Assembly: GCF_013249045.1 (NCBI RefSeq)
Contig: NZ_JABRWP010000001.1
Span: 186,001-250,000, forward strand
DNA from: Winogradskyella eckloniae
GTDB taxonomy: Bacteria; Bacteroidota; Bacteroidia; Flavobacteriales; Flavobacteriaceae
Direction: 5' to 3'
Length of the DNA: 64,000 nucleotides
The notes under the pieces were generated by a model. It had not been told where the DNA came from. It saw only the letters and a list, made by a program, of their open reading frames with translations, and did not search any database. Positions within the stretch are counted from its first letter, which is position 1, and each line of letters starts with the position of its first letter. Shown here piece after piece: positions 16,305-25,130 of the stretch. Made by a program: the position numbers and the translations under genes.

Positions 16305-17692
16305 AATAACTTATTCTTAATCAACAAATCTTTACCAATGTTCATAGAGTCTATAAGGTTTTGCTTGTCACTTGTACCTGTAGTTAATATTGTATAATAT
16401 TTTTCTTTTTTGTCAAGTTCCTTAGCTAATGAAATTGAAAACTCTCCAAATCCAATTTTATTAGAAATACTTTGATAATTTAGTTTATAAGTAATCATAC
16501 ACCAAGACACAAACATTGCTTTATTAATAAATTGCTTTCTCGCATTTGGTAACAAATGTTCAGATAAACATTTTCTAAATGAATATTCAGCAAATAAGTG
16601 GTAACAAATATTCATGCTATTCAGGAATTCTTGACTATATTTTTCTAATTCTAATATTTCTAATTCGTTTATTAAATCAATTGTTTCGTCTAAAAAAGAA
16701 TTCATGTTCCCTCCATAAACTATTTTATCATCTTGTTCCATTCTAAAGGCTATAAATCGTAATGCTAGTTCTTGAGCATCCATTCTATTGTCATTAACAC
16801 TATTATTTGTGGCAGTAACGAACTCTGTTGAATTAGCCATTTTTTTAAGAACGCTTCTAACATCATTATTTGCTATACAATTCCTTACTTCTTGCTTATT
16901 AAGAGGTCTCCCTCCTGTGTTTAATCTTTTGAAAATATCATATTTAACTTTTTGAGGTGAAGCGTATTCAATCACATTAACAATAAACTGAGCATTTTCT
17001 AATCGTCTTGAATATTTTCTTTCAAGAAATTTTCTTTTAGATTTTGGTTGTTTGTCATCCTCCATATAATACTTCCCATTACATTCTTCACCCAAATGCT
17101 CAAGTTTTTTTAAATAAAATTCATTATTTAAATATTGTTTAATTGTAGATAATCTTTGTAATCCATCAACTACATTATATCTCCCAGATTTACTTTCAGC
17201 AAAATAAAATACAGGAATAGGAATTCCCAGTAAAATAGACTCTATCAAGGCTGACTTCCTTGTATTATCCCAAACTAAGTTTCTCTGGAAGTCAGGATTT
17301 AAGTCAATATCATTAGACACAGTCATCATTCTATTTATTTCAAATACTGAAAAATTTTCTCTTCTAACTTTAATGTCATCTGGATTATATGGTTCTGGAA
17401 TTTCATCATCTGAAATTGATTCTTCTGTTGGTTCAAAACCTGCTGAAATCTCTTCTTTGTATTTTGAGAATGAGTCTAAAATTCTTTCGAAAAGTACAAT
17501 TCTAGGAGTTGAGATGCCTGATGAAATCGTTAAAGATTCCTCATTTAACGAACCTTCAAATTCATCTATTTTAATTATTTCGTTTGTCAGAGAACCATCA
17601 GTAATCCATCTAACTGTTTTGTCATTAATTATCTCACTCATAAAAGCGACCTCTAACTCTTTATCTTCAATATCAATATATATTTTCATCAT
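16301..17692 (-). CDS. DUF262 domain protein without the DUF1524 nuclease half
   Basis: 463 residues. The ParB/Srx-like DUF262 core is shown by N-P-D-F-Q-R-N-L-V-W (132-141), V-V-D-G-L-Q-R-L-S-T-I (174-184) and F-K-R-L-N-T-G-G-R-P-L (255-265). In GmrSD, SspE and BrxU this domain binds or hydrolyses nucleotides and directs an HNH DUF1524 nuclease; none is seen here. The first 105 residues are an extra acidic domain that I do not recognise. It begins 15 bases after the res stop codon and so continues the restriction operon. Confidence 0.85.
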   Translation of the reverse strand: MMKIYIDIEDKELEVAFMSEIINDKTVRWITDGSLTNEIIKIDEFEGSLNEESLTISSGISTPRIVLFERILDSFSKYKEEISAGFEPTEESISDDEIPEPYNPDDIKVRRENFSVFEINRMMTVSNDIDLNPDFQRNLVWDNTRKSALIESILLGIPIPVFYFAESKSGRYNVVDGLQRLSTIKQYLNNEFYLKKLEHLGEECNGKYYMEDDKQPKSKRKFLERKYSRRLENAQFIVNVIEYASPQKVKYDIFKRLNTGGRPLNKQEVRNCIANNDVRSVLKKMANSTEFVTATNNSVNDNRMDAQELALRFIAFRMEQDDKIVYGGNMNSFLDETIDLINELEILELEKYSQEFLNSMNICYHLFAEYSFRKCLSEHLLPNARKQFINKAMFVSWCMITYKLNYQSISNKIGFGEFSISLAKELDKKEKYYTILTTGTSDKQNLIDSMNIGKDLLIKNKLL

Positions 17693-17707
17693 ATCATTTT
17701 CTAAAAA

Positions 17708-20398
17708 CTATAAACCTTTCAAAACCTCAATCACTCCTCTAGCAGTATAAGTATTCTCAACCTGTTTAGATTCAAATACCATAAAGTATTTAAAGTTATC
17801 TCCTGCTTTTTCAGCCCAAGTTTTACCTAAAATATTTTTATTTCTGCTGTCATCATTATCATACACATCACCTTTGGTTTCTAATAGTATGGAGTTTCCT
17901 TTTTTTGTGTAGAGTATAAAATCAGGATAATGGTTAGAGCTAAACCCGTTTAAAGCAAACCCTTTACCTCTTTCAAGGTTTCTATGCCAAAAGACTATGT
18001 TTTCAAGTGAAGCCACTTCCATAATCATTTTTTGCTCATAATTGTTCATGCTAGCTTCTCTATCATATAGAGATTTGCCAATGGTAGTACTAGGATTTAA
18101 AAAGGTTAATGTTTCAGAGAACTCAAAATTATCTTTTACGATAATCTTATTACTATCTATAAGCACTTTAAAACGCTCTTTTGCATAAGTGCTAGTTAGT
18201 TCATTGATTTTATCCCTAATCTTTTTTACATAAATAAAATCATTATCAACTATATCCCTAATTTGCTCACTAGATAGATTATCAAAAACTCGGCTAACAT
18301 ATTTTTGCAGTTCTTGTTGTGAAATAGGTGTCATGTCTCCAAGTTTAGAAACTATGATAATACTTATTTGATTTACTTGTGAAACTTTAGGTTTAGATAA
18401 TATGGTGTCAACTAGAATGTCCTTTGCTCTCTTACTTACTTTTTGAGCAGTAGCAGTCTTTTTCTGCTCATTAAAATCTACTGCATATATTTCTTTAGAA
18501 ATATCATCAAAAGTTACTTGTGTGCTGTAGTTTGAAAGCTGAAAACCATCTAACAAACTAACTTTGTTTAGGTACTGGTCTTCAGAATTTAATTCTTCAA
18601 ACAAACTAACCTCTCCAAGCTCTCCTTCTTCTTCTTCTTCTACTTTTTTAAAGAACTGAGGGAGTTTAATAGCTGTTGCAATAGCTTTAAATTGCGTGTC
18701 TAGTTTATAGATTTTTGGTGCAGTTTTCATAATGTCTGTGAAAATAGAAGTGGTATCATCAATTTCAATCTCATTTACTTTTTGCTCAAAAGTTTGCCCT
18801 TCAACTTTTGCCTTTTCTGTAATATGAGATACTAAGGTGTTCTGCTGACTAATGGTATCTAATGTAACTTCTTCATCTGGATTAAACTCAACAGCTTCCA
18901 CGTCAAAATCTTCATCAGATTTAACATAGCTATCAGGTTCAGGTTCATTCGAAAATAAGTTATCTGTAAGTATTTGATTTGGAGTTAACTCTTCCTCTGG
19001 AGCTTCTTCTGCATAGTAATCATCTTTGCTAAAACCAGATTCTTGCAAACCTTTAACAATACTATCTAATGTTTCATTGAACTTTGCCGAAGCTGTTAAA
19101 ACAAAAGACATGTTTAATAAAGCTTCTTTATGTTTTACTACATAAGGCTGTCTTAAAACCCTACCTAAAATTTGTTCAACTTCCACAGGAGAAGATTTGT
19201 CTGCCAATGATGCTAATATGTATGCATTTGGGCAATCCCAACCTTCTTTTAAAGCATTTACTGTAATGATATATTTTACAGGACAGTCCTTAGCCATAAG
19301 GTCAATACCTTTTAGCTCATCAATGCCACTAGTTTTAATTTTTATTTGCTCCTCTGGAATCTTAATTTTTATTAACTGCTCTTTAATCTTCTGAAAAGTA
19401 GTATTGTTTTTTCCTTTAATATTGGATTGAGCTTGGAATAGTACAATAGGTCTTATGTATTTTCCTGTTAGCTTTTCCTCTTCAATAGCTAGTAGTTCTA
19501 ACTGTCTTTGTAGGTGTAAAGCACTAGTTATAACTTCTTCTTTTTTATGATGATTATAAACCACAACAGGAAGCTTTACCATGCTTTCCTTTTTTAAGGC
19601 TAATGCATTTACAAAAGAAATAATATTACTGTTTTCTTTTGGTGTAGCAGTTAAATCCAAAACTAAAGAAGGGTTCAGATTGTTCAGCATTTCAACACTT
19701 AAATCACTTTCAGCATTATGGCTTTCATCTACAATTACAATAGGGTTGAGGCTTCTTATAACATTAATTAAAGCAGTTTCATCTGTGTCTGGTAACACAA
19801 GGTCTTTATCTACAATAGTGTTTCTAAAAGACTCTAAAGCACCATTTTCTTGAAACACTTTTCTATCATCTTTCTTTCTCGAATTTATACGTAAACTACT
19901 AAAATTGAAAACAAAAATATTGAGCTGTTCTGTTACAGAAGTAGGATTAAAATTTGCACCTTGTAATAGTTGGTCTTTTTCATACACTTCAACTCTGTTA
20001 CCAAATAAACTATTTAGTTTTTCTCTATAGGGGTGGTTAGAGTCTGAAAGGTTTTTTACTGTTTGTTGTAATAAATTAGACCAAGGGACTAACCAAACAA
20101 CTGCTTTTGCATTACCTTGATAAAAGTGTTTGTTTATAGTATGTATAGCATTACAGGCAATAAAAGTTTTACCACCAGCAGTAGGTACTTTTATAGCGAT
20201 GTGTAGCGCATTTGGCACATTATCTTTATAAGGTTTCATGCCTGTAAAAGAACCATCTAATTGTGGCGTGTAAGGCATACCCAACTTATCTTCCCAATAT
20301 TGGTTAAATGCTTTTGCAGGTGTAGCCTCCTTTTGTGTGTAAGACAAAAAATGCTCTAAATCCTTAATGACTCTATGTTGATATGGTTTTAATTCCAT
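17708..20398 (-). CDS. Type III restriction enzyme, Res subunit
   Basis: 896 residues, normal for Res. SF2 helicase motifs: P-T-A-G-G-K-T (72-78), D-E-S-H (224-227), L-T-A-T-P-K (249-254) and a late Q-I-L-G-R-V-L-R-Q. The C-terminal nuclease of the PD-(D/E)xK type is intact: P-D-F at 825-827 and E-T-K-G-D at 840-844. With Mod it translocates from, and cuts near, unmethylated inverted sites. The Fic gene stands between it and mod, which is unusual. Confidence 0.92.
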   Translation of the reverse strand: MELKPYQHRVIKDLEHFLSYTQKEATPAKAFNQYWEDKLGMPYTPQLDGSFTGMKPYKDNVPNALHIAIKVPTAGGKTFIACNAIHTINKHFYQGNAKAVVWLVPWSNLLQQTVKNLSDSNHPYREKLNSLFGNRVEVYEKDQLLQGANFNPTSVTEQLNIFVFNFSSLRINSRKKDDRKVFQENGALESFRNTIVDKDLVLPDTDETALINVIRSLNPIVIVDESHNAESDLSVEMLNNLNPSLVLDLTATPKENSNIISFVNALALKKESMVKLPVVVYNHHKKEEVITSALHLQRQLELLAIEEEKLTGKYIRPIVLFQAQSNIKGKNNTTFQKIKEQLIKIKIPEEQIKIKTSGIDELKGIDLMAKDCPVKYIITVNALKEGWDCPNAYILASLADKSSPVEVEQILGRVLRQPYVVKHKEALLNMSFVLTASAKFNETLDSIVKGLQESGFSKDDYYAEEAPEEELTPNQILTDNLFSNEPEPDSYVKSDEDFDVEAVEFNPDEEVTLDTISQQNTLVSHITEKAKVEGQTFEQKVNEIEIDDTTSIFTDIMKTAPKIYKLDTQFKAIATAIKLPQFFKKVEEEEEGELGEVSLFEELNSEDQYLNKVSLLDGFQLSNYSTQVTFDDISKEIYAVDFNEQKKTATAQKVSKRAKDILVDTILSKPKVSQVNQISIIIVSKLGDMTPISQQELQKYVSRVFDNLSSEQIRDIVDNDFIYVKKIRDKINELTSTYAKERFKVLIDSNKIIVKDNFEFSETLTFLNPSTTIGKSLYDREASMNNYEQKMIMEVASLENIVFWHRNLERGKGFALNGFSSNHYPDFILYTKKGNSILLETKGDVYDNDDSRNKNILGKTWAEKAGDNFKYFMVFESKQVENTYTARGVIEVLKGL

Positions 20399-20415
20399 AA
20401 GATTATATGCGTAAT

Positions 20416-21480
20416 TTATCTTTTGGTTAGTGTGGTAAATAGTTTTTGATTGATATAGTAGTTGCTTTTACCAATTTTAACTTTATTCAATAAGCCATGT
20501 TCTGTCAATGCATTTAAGTAACTGCTGGCTGTGTTTCTATGAACTCCTAGCTCTCTTTGAAGAAAATCAATTTTCGTGTAAGGGTGCTTAAATAAAATGT
20601 TGATTAAGTCATGGCTATAAAAACTAAACTCCGACCTAATTTCCTTTTTATAATCGTCCATTAATATTTTTATTTTGTTGACTACTTTAATAGTTTCAAG
20701 CGCAGTTATTTCCACACCTTTTAGCATCCATATTATCCATTCTTCCCAAGAGTCTTTTGTTCTTACTTCTTGCAATAACCTATAATAATCATTCTTGTTT
20801 CTAATAATATAGCTACTTAAATACAGAACAGGAATGTCTAGTAGTTTTTGCTGTACCAAATACAACATATTAATAATTCTTCCAGTTCTTCCATTGCCAT
20901 CATAAAAAGGGTGAATACTTTCAAACTGGTAGTGTATAATTGGCATTTTTATTAAGCTATCTATGTCATGAAATTCTGGACTATTGATATAAACTTCTAA
21001 ATTCTCTAATAAAGACTTTATTTCATTATAATTTTGAGGTGGTGTAAACACAACTTCATCTGTTCTAGGATTCTTTAAAACCGTTCCTGGAACTTTCCTT
21101 ACAGGATGGTTAGGAGCTATTTTTTTTTGTATCTTAATAATATCATTGGTGGTTAAAAGACCTTTTTCTTTAATAACATTGTAACCTAGTTTTAAAGCAT
21201 CAGCATAATTTTTAGCCTCTTTAGCAGCAATTGAAGTGACTTCTTCGTCCACAGCAGCTTGATATAATTCATCATCTGTGGTTACTATGTTTTCTACTTC
21301 ATTACTGTCTTTAGCTTCTTGTAGAGATAGTGTATCTATAAGTATTTGAGAGTTTGGTATCTTTTTAACTTCTCCTTTTAATTCGCCAAGAGCTCTACTA
21401 GCTTTAGTTAAAGCTTTTAAAATTGCAACTGATTCACAATTTACTATTGGTGGTAGTGGGTTTATGGTTATTTCTGTCAT
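20416..21480 (-). CDS. Fic family protein (AMPylase type) with C-terminal HTH
   Basis: 354 residues from the ATG at 21480; a GTG 18 bases upstream would add six residues. The full Fic motif H-P-F-Y-D-G-N-G-R is at 190-198. An N-terminal S-N-E-V-E-N (59-64) fits the inhibitory (S/T)xxxE(G/N) motif of class II Fic proteins. The last 70 residues look like a winged HTH (R-E-L-G-V-H-R-N-T-A-S-S-Y-L-N-A-L). It probably transfers AMP to a target protein and may regulate its own gene. It lies between mod and res. Confidence 0.88.
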   Translation of the reverse strand: MTEITINPLPPIVNCESVAILKALTKASRALGELKGEVKKIPNSQILIDTLSLQEAKDSNEVENIVTTDDELYQAAVDEEVTSIAAKEAKNYADALKLGYNVIKEKGLLTTNDIIKIQKKIAPNHPVRKVPGTVLKNPRTDEVVFTPPQNYNEIKSLLENLEVYINSPEFHDIDSLIKMPIIHYQFESIHPFYDGNGRTGRIINMLYLVQQKLLDIPVLYLSSYIIRNKNDYYRLLQEVRTKDSWEEWIIWMLKGVEITALETIKVVNKIKILMDDYKKEIRSEFSFYSHDLINILFKHPYTKIDFLQRELGVHRNTASSYLNALTEHGLLNKVKIGKSNYYINQKLFTTLTKR

Positions 21481-21504
21481 CTTTTTAGGCTTATGCACAA
21501 TATT

Positions 21505-21529
21505 AGGTGTTAAATTGTTAATAACACCT
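21505..21529. promoter_or_regulatory. Inverted repeat upstream of the Fic gene
   Basis: AGGTGTTA (21505-21512) and TAACACCT (21522-21529), perfect arms 9 bases apart, ending 24 bases before the Fic ATG. There is no T-run on the minus strand. TTGTGCA also recurs around it: TTGTGCA at 21556-21562, TGCACAA at 21577-21583 and TGCACAA at 21494-21500. Likely operator. Confidence 0.5.
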
Positions 21530-21603
21530 GAACACGCACAACAAAATACATATTTTTGTGCATGTGTTAAAGGACGTGCACAACCTTTTTTTAAATTATG
21601 TGT

Positions 21604-23184
21604 TTAAAATCTAGTTATATCTCTTGGTATCTTTTTAAATACGATGTTATACTTATCCATAATGCTTTGGTCTAGCAAACAATTATCTGCATAAACAATG
21701 TATTGACTAGCTTTGGTTTTAATAGACCTTAAGAAACTTTCATTTAAAGTAGTGATACTGTCTTTTTGGTAATAGAAATAATAAGCAGTATCATTTTTAG
21801 TACCTAATAGATAATCTTCTTTAGGTTTTATAAAAGGAGCTTTAGCTTCACTATACCAAACATACTCTAGTATTTTATCTAAGGCAATATCTTCATTTAA
21901 AAAACCATTATCTAAAAACAAAGGTTCTCCTAACTCATAGTATGTAAAATCTCCCTCTGTACCTTCAATAGCTTTTTTATCTTCTCCATAACCATTAATA
22001 ACTCGTTTTACTCTTTCAGCTGTAATGGTATTTGCATAGTCTTCCATTTCTACTAAAATAAATTTTCTGTTACCACCATCCTGTTTGTTTAGGTTTAGTA
22101 CTGCGTGAGCAGTAGTTCCTGAACCTGCAAAGGAATCTAAAACTAAATCATTTTGAGATATAGAAATTTTTAAAACCTTCTCAAGAAACTTTGTGGGTTT
22201 TGGGGTTTTAAAAATATCTGAAGTTTTTAACTCTGAAAATAATTTTATTAATTCATATTTAGCATTTCTATTGTGTCCAGTATCTTTTATGTCCCACCAA
22301 ATGTTGGATGGAACAATTCCTGATTGGTCTTTTAGAAAAGTTTTTTTAATAATTCTTGTTTCATCATTTGAAAAAACTACAACCTTATTGGAAATCATTT
22401 CTTCAACTCTTTCTTTGTTCCATCTCCATCCATTCTTTGGAGGTTTGATTACATTGCCTTTGGGACTAACTATATCATAAGTAAGGTTTATTCTAGGGTT
22501 GGGAGAAGAAATGTTTCCTGAAAACCAAGGACCTCTAGGGTCATTATCTGGGTTTTTGTAATGAGAATTGTTATCTACTGTTCTTTCTAATTTAAATGGA
22601 TTCCAATCAGGTTTCTTTGAGTAAATTAGAGTGTGATTAAAATCTACTGAAAATTGTTTTGCATCATTATTTGATGAATCAGCAGACCTCCAAATTAAGT
22701 CTGTTACAAAGTTCCCAATACCAAAAATTTCATCACAAATCAGTTTTAAGTTAGCTTGTTCATTATCATCAATAGAAATAAAAATAGCCCCATCATCAGC
22801 CAATAACTTATGTAATAATTTAAGTCTTGGGTACATCATACATAACCATTTGTCATGCCTAGATAAATCTTCACTTTCTTTACCTACAACTTGCCCTAGC
22901 CACTTTTTTAACTTTGGGTCACTTACATTATCATTATACACCCAACCTTCATTTCCTGTATTGTATGGTGGGTCTATATAGATACATTTTATCTTACCTT
23001 CATATTCTGGCAATAAACTTTTTAATGCTTCTAGGTTGTCACCATGTATAATTTTATTTTGTGAGGTAGCTTCTTTACTCACTTTACCATTAGTAAAAGT
23101 ATATTGGGGTTCTAATGTTTTATAGGGTACATCTTGATGATGGTTTATTACTTTTTCTTTTCCTATCCAGTTTAATGTTGGCAT
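21604..23184 (-). CDS. Type III DNA methyltransferase, Mod subunit
   Basis: 526 residues. The order D-P-P-Y (71-74) before F-A-G-S-G-T (352-357) marks a beta-class N6-adenine/N4-cytosine methyltransferase as in type III Mod. The variable middle (about 160-300) should hold the target recognition domain, so the recognition site cannot be told. It starts 4 bases after the stop of the HTH controller gene. Confidence 0.92.
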   Translation of the reverse strand: MPTLNWIGKEKVINHHQDVPYKTLEPQYTFTNGKVSKEATSQNKIIHGDNLEALKSLLPEYEGKIKCIYIDPPYNTGNEGWVYNDNVSDPKLKKWLGQVVGKESEDLSRHDKWLCMMYPRLKLLHKLLADDGAIFISIDDNEQANLKLICDEIFGIGNFVTDLIWRSADSSNNDAKQFSVDFNHTLIYSKKPDWNPFKLERTVDNNSHYKNPDNDPRGPWFSGNISSPNPRINLTYDIVSPKGNVIKPPKNGWRWNKERVEEMISNKVVVFSNDETRIIKKTFLKDQSGIVPSNIWWDIKDTGHNRNAKYELIKLFSELKTSDIFKTPKPTKFLEKVLKISISQNDLVLDSFAGSGTTAHAVLNLNKQDGGNRKFILVEMEDYANTITAERVKRVINGYGEDKKAIEGTEGDFTYYELGEPLFLDNGFLNEDIALDKILEYVWYSEAKAPFIKPKEDYLLGTKNDTAYYFYYQKDSITTLNESFLRSIKTKASQYIVYADNCLLDQSIMDKYNIVFKKIPRDITRF

Positions 23185-23188
23185 ACAG

Positions 23189-23482
23189 TTAGTTCTTTTC
23201 TTCTGTTTTAATTCTTTTTAAGGCTATTTTAATGGCATCTATGGCAACATCTTCTCCTTTTACATCTTCATATACTTTCTCGCTAAGCCATAACTTTAAA
23301 AGTTTACTATGTTCAATATCTAGTGCAATAGCTAATTTATCTATTTGCTCTCTAGTAGGCTTTCTATCTCCTTTTTCAATTTTACTTATTAAAGCAGTAT
23401 CTGTGTCTATCATAGAAGCTACTTCTCGCAGTAATAGGTTTTTAGTTTCCCTTTTAGATTTTAGTAATTCTGAGAGTATCAT
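23189..23482 (-). CDS. XRE-family HTH controller of the restriction operon
   Basis: 97 residues. The HTH covers about residues 6-60 (L-R-E-V-A-S-M-I-D-T-D-T-A-L-I-S-K-I-E). It is the first gene of the minus-strand cluster and is directly coupled to mod, as are controller proteins of restriction systems. GTCAAAT-type repeats lie just upstream of its ATG. Confidence 0.88.
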   Translation of the reverse strand: MILSELLKSKRETKNLLLREVASMIDTDTALISKIEKGDRKPTREQIDKLAIALDIEHSKLLKLWLSEKVYEDVKGEDVAIDAIKIALKRIKTEEKN

Positions 23483-23488
23483 TTGGTA

Positions 23489-23521
23489 GTCAAATTAGTT
23501 CTTGTCAAATATTGTCTAAAT
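23489..23521 (-). promoter_or_regulatory. Repeated GTC(T)AAAT boxes upstream of the controller gene
   Basis: On the plus strand GTCAAAT lies at 23489-23495 and 23504-23510, and GTCTAAAT at 23514-23521. They begin 7 bases from the ATG, covering the expected promoter region, as C-boxes of controller proteins do. Confidence 0.45.
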
Positions 23522-23604
23522 CTAACTAGAATTATTGATATAAAAAATTTTTGAAAAATAATTTTTTGGATGCTTTATGTGAGCTTGAGATACCTTGTGC
23601 AAAA

Positions 23605-23640
23605 CCCCCACCCATTTCTGGGGATAGAGATTCCCCCACC
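23605..23640. repeat. GC-rich repeat with alternative hairpins
   Basis: CCCCCACC occurs at 23605-23612 and 23633-23640 with TGGGG between them (23619-23623). The G-run can pair with either C-run. It stands out in very AT-rich surroundings. Could be an origin of transfer or a regulatory RNA structure; undecided. Confidence 0.45.
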
Positions 23641-23762
23641 ACTTTATATAGTAAAGATAATTTTCTAGCAGGATAATTAAATTCAAGTTGATAGCTGTAA
23701 TTTATATTCTATGGAGGGTTGATTTTCTGTGTGGTGTACTACAACTCAAAAATTTTAGAACA

Positions 23763-24158
23763 ATGGTTAGAATCGTAAACTACAAAGAGAGACAAAAAGA
23801 GGATGGCTCTTCATTCTTTGTTTTGGAACTGCAAGGAGGAATTGAAATGGTATTAAGCAAGTCTACAGGTAACTTCTACGCTACTGCAAAGCGTGCTTTT
23901 ATCCCAAGCACATTTGATGAACAGACTTGTACAGGTTTGATTGGCACAGAAATGCCAGGAAGCATCATTAAAGAGGACTGTGAGCCTTTTGAATATGTTG
24001 TAAAGGAAACAGGTGAAGAAATAACATTATCTCATAGATGGGTGTATGTAACAGAAGATGCTGTTAAGCCAAAACAAACTGCTGTTAAGTATGAGCAGAA
24101 TGTTATTGCAAACTCTGATGTGTTTTCACAGAATGGAATTCTTGAGCATGCAGAGTAA
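23763..24158 (+). CDS. Conserved protein of Bacteroidota mobile elements, unknown function
   Basis: 131 residues from the ATG at 23763; the frame is open further upstream but the start M-V-R-I-V-N-Y-K-E-R-Q is the one I recognise from homologues. The sequence G-I-E-M-V-L-S-K-S-T-G-N-F-Y-A-T-A-K and E-M-P-G-S-I-I-K-E-D-C is typical of a small protein repeatedly seen in integrative elements of this phylum. No function known. A strong terminator follows. Confidence 0.82.
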   Translation: MVRIVNYKERQKEDGSSFFVLELQGGIEMVLSKSTGNFYATAKRAFIPSTFDEQTCTGLIGTEMPGSIIKEDCEPFEYVVKETGEEITLSHRWVYVTEDAVKPKQTAVKYEQNVIANSDVFSQNGILEHAE

Positions 24159-24545
24159 AAATATAAGCCTAATCTATGTAAATAGATTGGGCTTTGTTTT
24201 TTGAGTTTTAGAATACCCTTACTTTATTATACTTGTTTGCTCATACCTTCATAAATTAAAGATAGTCTAGCTGTAGCTAGTTTACACTATTACTATAAGG
24301 ATATATTATTAATCTTGAAGGTAAGAATAAGATACTATTAATAGGTTTTAATTCTCTACAAAGAAAGAAAAGTACCAAAAGAAAGAAACTTTCAAAGCTC
24401 TTCCCCTCAACCATATTTATATACTTTTTGCGAAGAATTGTTCTGAAGTGTTTCAGAAAGAAACTTCTTTGGCAAAGGTATATGTTCCAAAATTAAAATG
24501 CAAGTAAATTGATAATTATTTTCCTAGGAAACTAAATTTTAAAAT
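24159..24545. other. Intergenic region without genes
   Basis: 387 bases. It begins with a terminator. Apart from that I see a short palindrome CTAGCTGTAGCTAG (24267-24280) and a bulged hairpin near 24450-24473 (GAAGTGTTTC with GAAACTTC). No credible open frame on either strand. It presumably holds the promoter of the RadC-like gene. Confidence 0.5.
24166..24202 (+). terminator. Terminator
   Basis: AGCCTAATCTA and TAGATTGGGCT form an 11 bp stem with one G-T pair around a six-base loop, followed by TTTGTTTTTT. Confidence 0.85.
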
Positions 24546-24983
24546 ATGAAAATTTCAGAAATAAGTGTCTCATACTCAAATAGCAGGAGTGATAGACTAA
24601 AAATAAGTAATAGTAAGCAGTCTTATGATATTATAAGAGCTTGTTGGAGTGATTCTACTATAGAATTACAAGAGGAGTTTAAGATATTAATGATGAATAG
24701 GAGTAACCAGATTTTAGGTGTTTATCCGCTTTCTAAAGGAGGTGTTTCTGCTACTGTGGTAGATGCTAAATTAGTGTTTAGTGTTGCGCTTAAATGTAAT
24801 GCTTCAAACATTATTATTGCCCACAATCACCCAAGTGGAAATTTAACCCCAAGTGAAGCTGATAAAAATCTCACTCAAAAGCTAAAACAGGCAGGTCAGT
24901 ATTTAGATATAGTACTGTTAGACCACTTGATAGTAACTAAAGATGACTTTTATAGTTTTAATGATAATGGATTGATAAAATAG
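24546..24983 (+). CDS. RadC-like JAB domain protein
   Basis: 145 residues, only the JAB/MPN domain; the N-terminal helix-hairpin-helix of chromosomal RadC is missing. The metal site is complete: H-N-H-P-S-G (93-98) and Asp106. Such short forms are common on mobile elements of Bacteroidota; the substrate is unknown. It is bounded by a terminator. Confidence 0.87.
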   Translation: MKISEISVSYSNSRSDRLKISNSKQSYDIIRACWSDSTIELQEEFKILMMNRSNQILGVYPLSKGGVSATVVDAKLVFSVALKCNASNIIIAHNHPSGNLTPSEADKNLTQKLKQAGQYLDIVLLDHLIVTKDDFYSFNDNGLIK

Positions 24984-25035
24984 TCCTCTTTTTTCCATTT
25001 CTATATATAGTGAATTGGAAAAAGTGGGACTTTTT
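24982..25035 (+). terminator. Terminator after the RadC-like gene
   Basis: AGTCCTCTTTTTTCCA (24982-24997) pairs with TGGAAAAAGTGGGACT (25016-25031) with a single mismatch, followed by T's. Confidence 0.75.
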
Positions 25036-25130
25036 GTCTTTTGTTTATGTGTGAAATAGTGTTTAAGTAGTCTTTTTAGGAGGGAATTTGCAGTTTGAAA
25101 GACCTCTAGATTAGTATTAATAGCTAAATC

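Noticed and set aside
19197..19394. Short plus-strand frames within the res gene
   Set aside because: They lie wholly opposite a strongly supported gene with intact helicase motifs and show no family features.
24159..24545. A small hidden gene in the 387-base gap
   Set aside because: No open frame with a credible start and length on either strand; only short palindromes and a terminator.
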